Shown: positions 24,484 to 33,687 of the stretch, one piece after another
How positions within the stretch are numbered: position 1 is the first letter of the stretch
How the letters are laid out: every line of letters starts with the position of its first letter
Source of the DNA: Labrys miyagiensis
GTDB lineage: Bacteria > Pseudomonadota > Alphaproteobacteria > Rhizobiales > Labraceae
Direction: 5' to 3'
DNA: 64,000 nucleotides
Assembly (NCBI RefSeq): GCF_030160835.1
Contig: NZ_BSPC01000069.1
Location: forward strand, 124,001-188,000
The notes under the pieces: model-generated
The model's input: only the letters and a program-made list of their open reading frames with translations
What the model was told of the DNA's origin: nothing
Database searches by the model: none
Translations under genes and position numbers: made by a program

Positions 24484-25923
24484 ATGGTTACGACTTCCCT
24501 TGTCTCCCGCCGCAGCGTGCTGAAGACCAGCGCTGCCCTGGCCGGCGCCGCCGCGCTCGGCCTCGCGCCCGGACGCGCCTCCGCGCAGGCCAAGACCCTG
24601 CGCGTGCTGCTTGCCGGCGACCCCTTCTATTACGCCATCCAGGGCCTTGCCGACGATTTCAAGAAAGAGACCGGCATCGAGCTGCAGATCGAAAGCATCT
24701 CGCTGGAGGCGCTGCAGGCCCGCCTCACCTCCTCCTTCATCTCCAACCAGCCGGATGCCGACGTCATCTCGGTGGACCAGATGTGGCTGGGACAATATCT
24801 GGAGAGCAAGTGGATCATGCCCCTCAATGATCTCATCAAGGGGGACAAGGACGTCAACATCCAGGATTACGTCCCCGAGGTGCTCTATTCCATGAACACC
24901 TGGCGCGGCCAGTTCGGCACGCTGCCGGTGGCGACCTATGGCCAGGCCGTGCTCTACCGCAAGGACTATATCGACAAGGCCGGGGTGAAGATCCCGGATG
25001 ACGGCTCCTGGAGCTGGTCCGACTATCTCGACATCATCAAGAAGCTGAACGGCCAGGATTTCGACGGCAAGAAGATGGCGGGCACCGTGCTCTCCGGCCA
25101 GCAGCCCGCGCCGATCGTGCATATGTACACCCAGCTTGCCGCCAGCTCCGGCGTGCGCTGGTTCAAGCAGTTCCCGACGGGCAGCGCCTGGGATTTCGCG
25201 CCCACCATCAACACGCCCGAGAATGTCGAGGCGCTGAAGCTCTTCGCCGAGCTCTACAAGAACTCCCCGCCCGAGGCGATCGGTTACAACTGGTTCGATG
25301 CCGGCATGCGTTTCGCCAAGGGCGATGTCGGCATGTTCTACTGGTGGACGCCCTATTCCTATCTCTGCCGCAAGGACGGCTACATGTCCGGCAAGGATTC
25401 GGTGATCGCCGACAAGATCGGCATCACCCGCCTGCCCCAGTCGCCCGGCAAGGACCAGGTCGTCTCCATCGGTGGCCACAGCCTTGGTATCCCCTCCAAC
25501 ACCTCCAACAAGGATGGGGCTTGGGCCTTCATCAAATGGGCGACCTCGGCCAAGACCCAGAAGGCCATGGCGCTCTACACCAAATATGGCTACCAGTTCT
25601 CCGACTTCGCCCGGCCCTCGCTCTACGCCGATCCCGACCTCATCAAGATCTATCCCTATCTGCCGGCGCAGATCGCCGACCTCAAGCGCGGCAACGGCAA
25701 GATCGTGCGCCCACCCTGCCCGGTCTACACCACGCTGGAAGGCATTTACGGCCTCAACCTCAACAAGGTGCTGTCGGGCGATTCGACGCCGGAGGGGGCG
25801 CTGAAGGACACCGACTCCTTCTTCACCAACATCCTCACCGGCAACTTCCTGATCCCCTACAAGCAGCCCAGCTATGACGACACGCTCGACGCGACCAAGG
25901 CCCTTATGGCCTCCCTCGCCTGA
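24484..25923 (+). CDS. Sugar ABC transporter, substrate-binding protein with Tat signal
   Basis: The 479-residue extracellular binding protein (SBP_bac_1 type) starts with a twin-arginine signal, SRRSVLKTSAALAGAAALGL, cleaved near ASA. The mature part begins KTLRVLLAGDPFYYAIQGLA and contains DADVISVDQMWLGQYLESKW and the late motif GGHSLGIPSNTSNKDGAWAF. GAGGAG is 7 bases before the ATG at 24484; an ATG 6 bases earlier is too close to it. It heads the transporter operon. Confidence 0.9.
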   Translation: MVTTSLVSRRSVLKTSAALAGAAALGLAPGRASAQAKTLRVLLAGDPFYYAIQGLADDFKKETGIELQIESISLEALQARLTSSFISNQPDADVISVDQMWLGQYLESKWIMPLNDLIKGDKDVNIQDYVPEVLYSMNTWRGQFGTLPVATYGQAVLYRKDYIDKAGVKIPDDGSWSWSDYLDIIKKLNGQDFDGKKMAGTVLSGQQPAPIVHMYTQLAASSGVRWFKQFPTGSAWDFAPTINTPENVEALKLFAELYKNSPPEAIGYNWFDAGMRFAKGDVGMFYWWTPYSYLCRKDGYMSGKDSVIADKIGITRLPQSPGKDQVVSIGGHSLGIPSNTSNKDGAWAFIKWATSAKTQKAMALYTKYGYQFSDFARPSLYADPDLIKIYPYLPAQIADLKRGNGKIVRPPCPVYTTLEGIYGLNLNKVLSGDSTPEGALKDTDSFFTNILTGNFLIPYKQPSYDDTLDATKALMASLA

Positions 25924-26018
25924 GCGATGCGGCCCGCGCGTCTCTCCCACGCGCGGGCCGTTCTGTTTTTGGTGCGCTTGCAAGCAAGCGAGACCGCCTC
26001 TCCATCCAGACAGGATAG

Positions 26019-26183
26019 GGCGCGACCTGATCCTTCCCCGGCTTCGGGGAAGGTGGCATTTCGAAGAAATGACGGAAGGGGGAGAGTGGCGCGACGAATT
26101 TCGGACATGTCGCGCCACCCTACCCCACCCGTCCCGGCTTCGCCGGTCCACCCTCCCCGAAACCGGGGAGGGATCGCGCCGCG
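26019..26183. repeat. Family B repeat, copy 3
   Basis: CCTTCCCCGGCTTCGGGGAAGG near 26031 pairs with CCCTCCCCGAAACCGGGGAG near 26151. Inner arms GAGTGGCGCGAC and GTCGCGCCACCC are inverted around TTTCGGACAT. It occupies the spacer between the binding-protein and first permease genes, where it could lower permease expression. Confidence 0.8.
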
Positions 26184-26228
26184 CCTTGTCGTCTTCGTCG
26201 AGCTATCCGGACCCAGGGGTATCGACCA

Positions 26229-27146
26229 ATGACCGCAACCGACATTTCAGCCATCCCCGCCCGCCCCCGGCGGCGGATTCCCGCGTTCCTGCCCTATGTC
26301 CTGATCGCGCCCTCGGTCATCCTGCTGCTCGCACTCATCGCCTTTCCCCTGCTCTTCGCCCTCAAGAACAGCTTCTATTTCTGGAACCTGCAGATGAGCC
26401 CGACGCCGATGGGCTATATCGGCGGTGGCAATTACCAGATGGCGTTCTCCAACTCCTTCTTCCTGGGAGCGCTCTGGAACACGCTGGCGCTGACGCTGGT
26501 GGGCACGGCCATCGAGTTCTGCCTGGGCCTCGCCATCGCGCTGCTGCTGGTGAAGAAGCTGCCGGGCCTCAATATCGCGCGGGCGATGCTGATCATGCCC
26601 ACCACCATCGCCCCGATCGTGGTCGGCTTCCTGTTCCGCTACATGTACGACCCCAATGGCGGCCTCATCCCCTGGCTGCTCTCCTCGGTCGGCATCCCCC
26701 TGCCGCCCCAGGGCCTGCTCGGCTCCGGCAGTACGGCGCTGTGGGCCATCCTGTTCGCCGACATCTGGGAGTGGACGCCCTTCTTCGCCATCGTGCTCTA
26801 TGCCGGCCTGCTCTCGGTGCCATCAGACATCATCGAGGCGGCGCGGCTCGACAAGACTTCGCCCTGGGCCATGCTGATGCGCATCAAGCTGCCGCTGATC
26901 CGCAAGACCGCGCTGATCGTGGTGATGCTGCGCTTCATGCAGCTCTTCAACACCTTCGATCTCGTGCTGGTGCTGACCAAGGGCGGCCCGGGCTCCTCCT
27001 CGCGTACGCTCGGCTACAGCCTCTATCAGCAGGGCCTGGTCGACTTCAATATCGGGCTCTCCAGCGCCATGACCTGGATGATGGTCATCATCGTCAACGC
27101 CATCATCGGGCTCTTCGTGTTCTTCGCCTTCAAGGATCTGGATTGA
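26229..27146 (+). CDS. Sugar ABC transporter permease (MalF/UgpA-like)
   Basis: The 305-residue inner-membrane protein has six predicted hydrophobic segments, the first at about residues 20-45 (FLPYVLIAPSVILLLALIAF). The EAA loop is DIIEAARLDKTSPWAMLMRIKLPLI. The late segment TKGGPGSSSRTLGYSLYQQG is typical of this subfamily. It follows repeat B3 and is followed after 2 bases by the second permease. Confidence 0.9.
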   Translation: MTATDISAIPARPRRRIPAFLPYVLIAPSVILLLALIAFPLLFALKNSFYFWNLQMSPTPMGYIGGGNYQMAFSNSFFLGALWNTLALTLVGTAIEFCLGLAIALLLVKKLPGLNIARAMLIMPTTIAPIVVGFLFRYMYDPNGGLIPWLLSSVGIPLPPQGLLGSGSTALWAILFADIWEWTPFFAIVLYAGLLSVPSDIIEAARLDKTSPWAMLMRIKLPLIRKTALIVVMLRFMQLFNTFDLVLVLTKGGPGSSSRTLGYSLYQQGLVDFNIGLSSAMTWMMVIIVNAIIGLFVFFAFKDLD

Positions 27147-27148
27147 CC

Positions 27149-27982
27149 ATGGCCAGGGGAAAACGACTTGCCGGCCACGCCACGAGCTACGCGCTCACCT
27201 TCCTGCTGCTGGCCTTCTTCATCGGGCCGATCCTGTGGTTCGCCTTGCTGGCGATCCGCCCGCCCGAGACTTTCTTCACCATGCCACCGGTGGTTTTCTT
27301 CAAGCCGGACTGGGATTCGCTGCACTACACCTTCGGGGACCCCGGCAACAACCTGCCCCAGCTCGGCAACAGCCTGATCGTCGCCATCGGTGCCGTCATC
27401 CTCAACCTGCCCTTCTCGGTACCGGCGGCCTATGCGCTGTCGCGCTTCCGCATCCGCGGACGCAAGAACATCATGCTCTGGTATCTCGGCCTGCTGATGG
27501 CCCCACCGGTCGCCTTCCTCATCCCCTATTCAATCCTGGCGAGCTCGGTCGGCCTCAAAGGCAGCTATTTCTCCATGATCCTGATCCTGCAGACGCTGAC
27601 CATCCCCTTCTCGATCTGGCTGATGAAGAGCTTCATCGATGAGGTACCAGTGGAGATCGAGGAGGCCGCCCGCGTCGACGGCGCCAAGACGCCGGCCATC
27701 ATCCTGAAGATCGTGCTGCCGCTGGTGAGGCCCGGCATCATCGTCACCTCGATGTTCGCCTTCGTCTTCGCCTGGAACAATGCCGCCTTCCCGCTGGTGC
27801 TGGCCAACCGCGCGACCGCCACCCTGCCTGTCGGCACGCTGCAATATTTCGGCACGGCCGGCGTCACCTGGGGCTTCATCGGCGCTGCGGCGCTCGCCGC
27901 CATGGTGCCCCCGATGATCATCTTCCTCGTGCTCGACCGCTATGTCGTGCGCGGCCTCACCTTCGGTTCAGTCAAAGGATAG
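27149..27982 (+). CDS. Sugar ABC transporter permease (MalG/UgpE-like)
   Basis: The 277-residue inner-membrane protein has an N-terminal helix TSYALTFLLLAFFIGPILW and the EAA loop PVEIEEAARVDGAKTPAIIL with KIVLPLVRPG, the standard MalG-group contact site. It starts 2 bases after the first permease stop, so translation is coupled. It is followed by the Gfo/Idh gene after 7 bases. Confidence 0.9.
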   Translation: MARGKRLAGHATSYALTFLLLAFFIGPILWFALLAIRPPETFFTMPPVVFFKPDWDSLHYTFGDPGNNLPQLGNSLIVAIGAVILNLPFSVPAAYALSRFRIRGRKNIMLWYLGLLMAPPVAFLIPYSILASSVGLKGSYFSMILILQTLTIPFSIWLMKSFIDEVPVEIEEAARVDGAKTPAIILKIVLPLVRPGIIVTSMFAFVFAWNNAAFPLVLANRATATLPVGTLQYFGTAGVTWGFIGAAALAAMVPPMIIFLVLDRYVVRGLTFGSVKG

Positions 27983-27989
27983 TCTGTTG

Positions 27990-29027
27990 ATGTCTTCTCA
28001 CAAGTCCGCCCGTTTTGGGGTCGTGGGTGCCGGCCTCTGGGGCTCCTTCCATTGCAAGACGCTGAACGCCATTCCCGGCGCCGAGCTCGCGGCCGTGTGC
28101 GACCTCGATCCCGGGCGCGGCGCGCAGATGCAGCGCGAGTTCGGGGCGAAGAAGGTCTACCAGGATTTCCGTGCGCTCATCGCCGATCCCGATGTCGAGG
28201 CGGTCACGGTGGCGACACCCGATTTCGCCCATGCCGACATCGTGCTGGCGGCGATCGAGGCCGGCAAGCATGTGATGAGCGAAAAGCCGCTGGCGACCAC
28301 GCTGGCCGAGGCCGAGACGATCGCCAATGCAGCGGCAAGGAGCGGCGTCAAGGTGATGGTGGACTTCCATAACCGCGTGAACCCGGCCGTGCATACCGCG
28401 AAGGAGACCATCGCCTCGGGCGAAATCGGCAGGGTGCTGCATGCCTCCGCACGGCTCTCCAACACGGTGTTCGTGCCCTTCGAACTGCTGTCCTGGGCCA
28501 GCAAGTCCTCGGCCCTGTGGTTCCTCGGCAGCCACTCCGTCGATGCGCTCCGCTTCATGCTCGATGCCGAGGTCGTCAAGGTGCAGGCCATGGTGCGCCG
28601 CGGCTATCTCGCCTCGCAGGGTGTCGACACCGCCGACGTGCATGTCTCGCTGCTGGAGTTCGACAATGGCGCCGTGGCGACGCTCGAGAACAGCTGGGTG
28701 CTGCCGCGCGACCTGCCGCTGGTGTTCGACTTCCGCGCCGAGATCGTCGGCGAGAAGGGCTCGCTGCAGCTCGACACCGCCCAGAACGGCACCTTTCGCA
28801 AATATGCCGGGGCGGGCCTCAAGACGGCCGACATGCTCGGTGTCACTCCGGCCGCCGGCGGGCGCATCGGCGGCTTCGTGATGGAGGCCATCGCCCGCTT
28901 CGTCGACGCGGTGACCACCGGCGCGCCCGTGCTGGCCGACGCGGTGGACGGGCTCGAGGTGACACGCGTGCTGGCGGCGATCGAACAGGCGGCAGCCAGC
29001 GCGAGCACTGTAACGCTAGCGAGGTAA
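27990..29027 (+). CDS. Gfo/Idh/MocA-family oxidoreductase
   Basis: The 345-residue protein has an N-terminal Rossmann fold (FGVVGAGLWGSFHCKTL) and the EKP motif MSEKPLATTLAEAE (about residue 95), where Lys is the usual catalytic residue. A C-terminal beta-sheet domain follows (WFLGSHSVDALRFML with the conserved His). Members oxidise or reduce sugars and inositols with NAD(P). AAAGGA precedes the ATG at 27990. It is the fourth gene of the transporter operon and probably the first catabolic step or an epimerising step. Confidence 0.88.
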   Translation: MSSHKSARFGVVGAGLWGSFHCKTLNAIPGAELAAVCDLDPGRGAQMQREFGAKKVYQDFRALIADPDVEAVTVATPDFAHADIVLAAIEAGKHVMSEKPLATTLAEAETIANAAARSGVKVMVDFHNRVNPAVHTAKETIASGEIGRVLHASARLSNTVFVPFELLSWASKSSALWFLGSHSVDALRFMLDAEVVKVQAMVRRGYLASQGVDTADVHVSLLEFDNGAVATLENSWVLPRDLPLVFDFRAEIVGEKGSLQLDTAQNGTFRKYAGAGLKTADMLGVTPAAGGRIGGFVMEAIARFVDAVTTGAPVLADAVDGLEVTRVLAAIEQAAASASTVTLAR

Positions 29028-29068
29028 AACGGTTGGGCGGGACTCGACTACGTGAGTTGAAACGCGCC

Positions 29069-29254
29069 TTCGAAGTCCCCTCGCCCCGTTCTTACGGGTG
29101 TCGTCCACTCCACTTGGAGTGGACTGGGATTGAGGTGAGGGGCAGCGTAACGGCTGATAAATTGGAGATGCAGGCAGACATGACCCCATCCGGAAAGACC
29201 CGTGCAGCCCCTCACCTTACCTCTCCTCGTAAACGGGGCGCGGGGACTTCGGCG
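29069..29254. repeat. Family C repeat, copy 1 (degenerate)
   Basis: TTCGAAGTCCCCTCGCCCCG at the left and CGGGGCGCGGGGACTTCGG at the right are inverted. Inner TGAGGTGAGGGGCAGCG and GCAGCCCCTCACCTTACCTC also pair. It is a diverged relative of the long family C copy at 39346 and fills the Gfo/Idh-ATPase spacer. Confidence 0.75.
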
Positions 29255-29317
29255 CCACGGCTCTCCGGCTTCGTCTCGCACTACCGTTCTCATTCTTCCA
29301 AGACGGGAGCCCTCTGA

Positions 29318-30502
29318 ATGGCAACGCTCTCCTTCAAATCCGTCGGCAAGCGCTTTGCGGATGGCACGCTGGCTCTCGCCAATGTCGATCTCGATGTCCG
29401 GGATGGCGAGTTCCTGGTGTTGGTCGGCCCGTCAGGCTGCGGCAAGTCCACTCTGCTGCGCAGCGCCGCCGGGCTGGAGGACCTGTCGCAGGGGCGCGTG
29501 CTGATCGGCGGGCGCGATGTCACCGATGCCGACCCGGGCGACCGCGACGTCGCCATGGTGTTCCAGAACTATGCGCTCTACCCACATATGGACGTATATG
29601 AGAACATGGCCTTCGGACTGGGGCAGCGCAAAGTACCCGCGACCGTGATCAGGGAGAAGGTGGAGAAGGCCGCGCGCATTCTCGACCTCAGCCATCTCCT
29701 CAAGCGCAAGCCCGGCGCGCTCTCCGGCGGCCAGCGCCAGCGCGTCGCCATGGGCCGGGCCATCGTGCGCGACCCGCAATGCTTCCTGATGGACGAGCCG
29801 CTCTCCAATCTCGACGCCAAATTGCGCGTGCAGATGCGCGCCGAGCTGAAGCTGCTCAACGCCCAGCTCGGCGTCACCACGCTCTATGTCACCCATGACC
29901 AGGTCGAGGCGATGACCATGGGCGACCGTGTCGCCGTGCTGAGACCCGTGAGCGCCGAGGGCGAGAGCAATCTGCAGCAATGCGCCCCGCCGCGCGAACT
30001 CTATGAGAACCCGGTGAACCTCTTCGTCGCCGGTTTCATCGGCTCGCCCTCGATGAATTTCTTCCAGATGCATCTGGGCGAGGAGAATGGCGCGGCCTAT
30101 GCCGCGATCACCGGCTCCCCGCTGCGCCTGCCCATCGGCGCCGAGGTGCTGGCCTCGAACCCGAAGCTTGCGAGCTGGAAGGAGCGCGACATCGTCCTGG
30201 GACTGCGCCCCGAGGCCTTCCGTCTGCCGGTGCCATCCGGCCAGGGCCTGCCCGTCGAGGTGCTGCTCACCGAAATGACCGGCGCCGACGCCTATCTCTT
30301 CTTCGACCTGCCGATCGCCTCGGCGGTGGCGGGCACGAGCAAATCCTCGCCCGGCTCGGAGGCCGCCATCACCCATGCCAACCGCATCACCGCCCGCGTC
30401 GAGCCGCCTCGCCTGCCCGAGCGCGGCGACCGCATCGAGATCGGCGTCGACATGACACAGGCGCGGTTCTTCGCGCCGGATACGGGGCTGGCGATACGGT
30501 AG
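29318..30502 (+). CDS. Sugar ABC transporter ATPase (MalK/UgpC-like)
   Basis: The 394-residue ATPase has Walker A GPSGCGKST (about residues 38-46), signature LSGGQRQRVAMGRAIVR, Walker B CFLMDEPLSNLDAKLR and the switch His in LYVTHDQVEAMTMGDR. A C-terminal TOBE/OB regulatory domain follows (about 280-394: VLGLRPEAFRL). It would energise the two permeases. A short segment RPVSAEGESNLQQCAPP, longer than usual, precedes the conserved PxxLYxxPxNxFVAGFIG region. Confidence 0.92.
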   Translation: MATLSFKSVGKRFADGTLALANVDLDVRDGEFLVLVGPSGCGKSTLLRSAAGLEDLSQGRVLIGGRDVTDADPGDRDVAMVFQNYALYPHMDVYENMAFGLGQRKVPATVIREKVEKAARILDLSHLLKRKPGALSGGQRQRVAMGRAIVRDPQCFLMDEPLSNLDAKLRVQMRAELKLLNAQLGVTTLYVTHDQVEAMTMGDRVAVLRPVSAEGESNLQQCAPPRELYENPVNLFVAGFIGSPSMNFFQMHLGEENGAAYAAITGSPLRLPIGAEVLASNPKLASWKERDIVLGLRPEAFRLPVPSGQGLPVEVLLTEMTGADAYLFFDLPIASAVAGTSKSSPGSEAAITHANRITARVEPPRLPERGDRIEIGVDMTQARFFAPDTGLAIR

Positions 30503-30576
30503 GGGAGGAGAGCTTTCCGCGTGCCGATTGACACTGAGACGCAGGCGCGTCTCGCTATGCTGCTCCCACGGATAAC

Positions 30577-31131
30577 ATGGGGGTTGCAACTATGACCTAT
30601 TCAAGCCAACCGGCGCTGGACGTCTATCAAAAGCCCGACGGGCCTGTCGGCATCGGCGGCTGGCTGATCCTGCCGATTCTCCATCTTTGCGGCTCGATCG
30701 TTCTGACGCTCATCAATCTCTATGGCATTGTCTCCGAATGGTCCGGCATCAAGGCCATCATCATGGGCGGCAACGACAAGCTGGTGGCCCTGCGGCTGCC
30801 GCTGGCGATATCTTCCATCCTGGGGGTCGCCGTCCTGATCCTTGCCTGCGTCTGCCTCTACCGGCTTTTTGCCCGTTCCCCGACGGTTCCCAGGCTGATG
30901 ACGTTCTTTTATGTCGGCATGGTGGTGGCGACGCTCGGTGATGTCGCTGCCGACAACATGATGGCCAGCATACTGGGCTCGAGCACTGACCCGGACAATG
31001 TCAGGGATCTGCTGCGCGTCACCGTCGCAGCCGCGATCTGGATCCCCTATTTCAACCGCTCGCGCCGCGTCGCCAACACCTTCCGTGCCCGCGAAGCCGC
31101 GGTGGACAGGAAGATCGGCGAGGTTTTCTGA
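30577..31131 (+). CDS. DUF2569-family membrane protein
   Basis: The 184-residue protein has the DUF2569 opening GPVGIGGWLILPILHLCG and four hydrophobic segments (about residues 30-55, 75-100, 108-130, 140-160), ending in a basic tail. It is predicted to be in the inner membrane. An ATG 15 bases downstream, preceded by GGGGG, is an alternative start. It lies between the sugar ATPase and the convergent PfkB gene and is probably not part of sugar uptake. Function unknown. Confidence 0.75.
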   Translation: MGVATMTYSSQPALDVYQKPDGPVGIGGWLILPILHLCGSIVLTLINLYGIVSEWSGIKAIIMGGNDKLVALRLPLAISSILGVAVLILACVCLYRLFARSPTVPRLMTFFYVGMVVATLGDVAADNMMASILGSSTDPDNVRDLLRVTVAAAIWIPYFNRSRRVANTFRAREAAVDRKIGEVF

Positions 31132-31134
31132 ACT

Positions 31135-32175
31135 TCATCCCACGCTGTCGTGCCAGCCCCACTGATCCGCCAGCGCCAGGCATTCGCGCCAGGGGGCGAC
31201 GGCATCGCTGGTAGTGACGGAGCGCAGGGAGGCCGCCGCGGCAGCATGGGCGAGGGCGAGGCTGCGCCTCAATTCCCAGCCTTCGTGGACGCCATAAAGG
31301 AAGCCGGCGGCAAAGGCATCGCCCGCGCCGTTGGCGCCCGCCACCGCCTCCTTGGGCACGCGCACCGAGGGCTGGCTGATCACCTCCCCTTCACGCGTGA
31401 CGGCAATGGCACCGGTGGGAAAATGCGCCGCCACCACCCGGCAGTTGCCCTCCGCCAGCACCTTTTTCGCGGCGGCGATGCAGGCGCTGACCACCGTTCG
31501 GTCATCGCGCACCGTCTCCTCGCTGCCGATCGAGCCGATCTCGCTGTCATTGACGACCAGCAGGTCGAGATAAGGCAGCAGCGGGCGCACCAGTTCCCGC
31601 AGCCGCGCGGGCGAGGCGCTGGCAAGTTCCAGATTGGTGACGAGGCCGACCTCGCGAGCCTTGCGCAGCACGGTCAGCCAGCCATTGGCATCGCCGTTCC
31701 AGGGCTGGTCCATGCGCTTGTGCACACCCGGCAGGCCGAGATGCAGGATCCGGCCCTTGGTATTGGTAAAGTCGAAATGATCCGGCGTCAGCAGGGCGCC
31801 CGCGCCGGGGCTGTAGATGTGCGTGCGCCGGCCGGAACGCTGCGAGGTATAGGCATCGGTGTGGATGGTGCGTGCCTCGCGCGTCATCTGCAGCTGGCGC
31901 CGGACGATGCCATAGCGATCGGCCTCGGCATACAGCAGCCGGCCGTCCTCGTCGTCGCCGATGAGGCCGATGGTCTCGACCCACATGCCGTCATCCAGTC
32001 GCTTCATGTCGATGGCGAGGTTACAGCCCGAGCCGCCGCCCCGATATTCCTCATGCAGGATCTCGGCGAGCCCGTCCTCGCCGGGCCAGAACTCCACCAG
32101 CTTGTTGCCGTCGACGCACCAGGTTCCGGCCGTGATGATTCCGGAACGTGTGCCTGCCGATTCTCCGCCTTGCAT
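31135..32175 (-). CDS. PfkB-family carbohydrate kinase
   Basis: The 346-residue kinase has the N-terminal substrate signature GGGSGCNLAIDMKRL and the C-terminal ATP/anion-hole motif GANGAGDAFAAGFLYG with the catalytic Asp. The lid region includes GLIGDDEDGRLL. Family members phosphorylate ribose, fructose, 2-keto-3-deoxygluconate, inosine and similar substrates. It ends the sugar island on the opposite strand from the transporter. A second kinase besides the FGGY protein suggests two phosphorylation points or separate substrates. Confidence 0.85.
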   Translation of the reverse strand: MQGGESAGTRSGIITAGTWCVDGNKLVEFWPGEDGLAEILHEEYRGGGSGCNLAIDMKRLDDGMWVETIGLIGDDEDGRLLYAEADRYGIVRRQLQMTREARTIHTDAYTSQRSGRRTHIYSPGAGALLTPDHFDFTNTKGRILHLGLPGVHKRMDQPWNGDANGWLTVLRKAREVGLVTNLELASASPARLRELVRPLLPYLDLLVVNDSEIGSIGSEETVRDDRTVVSACIAAAKKVLAEGNCRVVAAHFPTGAIAVTREGEVISQPSVRVPKEAVAGANGAGDAFAAGFLYGVHEGWELRRSLALAHAAAAASLRSVTTSDAVAPWRECLALADQWGWHDSVG

Positions 32176-32608
32176 TTCCTCGACCCGTGATTGGCCGCTC
32201 CTCCGGAAGGTCGATCAGATAAATCGATTCACCTGAGGCGGCGCCTATTTGTGGTTAAACAAAACAATCATTCGCGCCGCTTTGCAATGGCTGTGATGCC
32301 GGAGCCGTGGGATAGGTCGCCGCAGGATGTCGTCCGTTCTGCCCGTTCGGAAAATGTCCGCACGGATCGCAGAAGCGCCTAACAAGCGCCCTCGCATTTC
32401 CTTGCGTCATCTTAATTCTCTGGACAATTTTATTTTCGCCCTCCTGCAACCAATCTTCGCTGTTGCGGTTGACCAGAAGCAATGGCAGGTCACGAGACGG
32501 ATGGTCCGGGCATCAATGCCCGGACGGCCGGCTCGCGCGAGTCGTGCGTAAAACAGCACCGGCCGCAGCCCTCATCCCGCTGCCGTCGGCAAATTGGAGT
32601 TGAGTGCC
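32176..32608. promoter_or_regulatory. Intergenic region with strong hairpin
   Basis: No coding frame is credible in these 433 bases. GTCCGGGCAT and ATGCCCGGAC (32504-32525) form a 10-bp perfect stem with almost no loop and no U-tract. The PfkB promoter should lie near 32200 and the promoter of the following small gene near 32560. The hairpin resembles the inner part of family D. Confidence 0.45.
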
Positions 32609-32866
32609 ATGGGCGGAGAATCCCTTCTTGTCTTTCTCATCGTCGGCATCATTGCCGGCTGGCTCGCGGGCCTGATCATGAGCGGTGGTGGCTTCGGCCT
32701 GATCGGCGACCTCGTCGTCGGCGTGATCGGCGCCTTCATCGCCGGCTATCTGATCCAGCCGCATCTTCACATCGACCTTGGCAATATGTGGATCAACAAT
32801 ATCCTGTACGCCCTGATCGGCGCCCTCATCCTGCTGTTCGTCCTGCGCCTGTTCAAACGGGCCTGA
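32609..32866 (+). CDS. GlsB/YeaQ/YmgE-family stress-response membrane protein
   Basis: The 85-residue protein consists of three hydrophobic segments separated by glycines (FLIVGIIAGWLAGLIMSGGG, FGLIGDLVVGVIGAFIAGYL, NILYALIGALILLFVLRLF), the pattern of the transglycosylase-associated protein family. GGAG lies 9 bases before the ATG at 32609. Homologues are inner-membrane proteins induced by envelope or acid stress. It stands alone. Confidence 0.85.
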   Translation: MGGESLLVFLIVGIIAGWLAGLIMSGGGFGLIGDLVVGVIGAFIAGYLIQPHLHIDLGNMWINNILYALIGALILLFVLRLFKRA

Positions 32867-33028
32867 GCGCCATCCCGCAGGAAAGATGAACGGAAAATGA
32901 ACGGCCAGGACGGGAAAAATTCAGCTGTCCTGGTTTACTACCTGACTTTAAGTAATATTTGAATCCAAGGGCCCGGAACCCTCCCCTTGGAGCCGTTTGG
33001 GCAGGTTCCGATTTCAAGGAGCAGTTCC

Positions 33029-33433
33029 ATGTTTCGTAAAATTGCGTTGGCTGCGTTGGCAGCCCTGACGTTGGGGACCGCGACGGTTGCGACCTCCGCT
33101 CCTGCAGACGCCCGCCCGTTCTTCTATCGCGGCGGCGGCTGGAATGGCGGCGGCTGGCATGGCGGCGGCTGGGGCCATCGTCACTGGGGCGGTGGTGGTG
33201 GCTGGGGCTGGGGTGCAGCCGGCCTGATTACCGGCCTTGCCGCGGCGCCGCTCCTTTATGGTGGCTACGGCCCCGGCTATGGCTATGGGTATGGCTCCGG
33301 CTATGGCTACGGCCCCGGCTATTATGGGTATGATGACGGCTATTACTACGACGCACCGGCCTGCGGCTGGCGTCGCGTGAGTATCCGTACCCCCTATGGC
33401 TGGCGCATTGCCCGCGAGCGGGTCTGCTACTGA
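33029..33433 (+). CDS. Secreted Gly/Tyr-rich protein
   Basis: The 134-residue protein has a Sec signal (MFRKIALAALAALTLGTATV, cleaved near ADA), then low-complexity GGGW and GYGYG repeats (about residues 35-100) and a conserved-looking C-terminus CGWRRVSIRTPYGWRIARE with two cysteines. AAGGAG lies 8 bases before the ATG. Similar short proteins are common in rhizobia and are exported or surface-associated. Function unknown. Confidence 0.75.
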   Translation: MFRKIALAALAALTLGTATVATSAPADARPFFYRGGGWNGGGWHGGGWGHRHWGGGGGWGWGAAGLITGLAAAPLLYGGYGPGYGYGYGSGYGYGPGYYGYDDGYYYDAPACGWRRVSIRTPYGWRIARERVCY

Positions 33434-33492
33434 GCCGTGTCGAGCCTGAATCATGAGCTGTCGACGCCTGTTCGCGTTCGATGGGCTGATTG

Positions 33493-33532
33493 AAAACCCC
33501 TGTTGCCCCGGGCATCGGGAGTTTTGTTTTTT
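33493..33532 (+). terminator. Probable terminator of the Gly/Tyr-rich gene
   Basis: AAAACCCC and GGGAGTTTT can pair with one bulge around TGTTGCCCCGGGCATC, followed by GTTTTTT. It lies 60 bases after the stop codon. Confidence 0.5.
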
Positions 33533-33687
33533 GCGCCTTTCTTCAGCATCGCTGATTTAATCGAAAATAGCGCGTGACAGCGCCCCTTTTGATAGAAGAT
33601 TTCTATCGACCGACGGAAATTGCGTCTTGATCGCGCAGCGGCATGGGCGCATTTTTTGCTTTCTGGAATTAGTCGAAAGAGAGCGGC

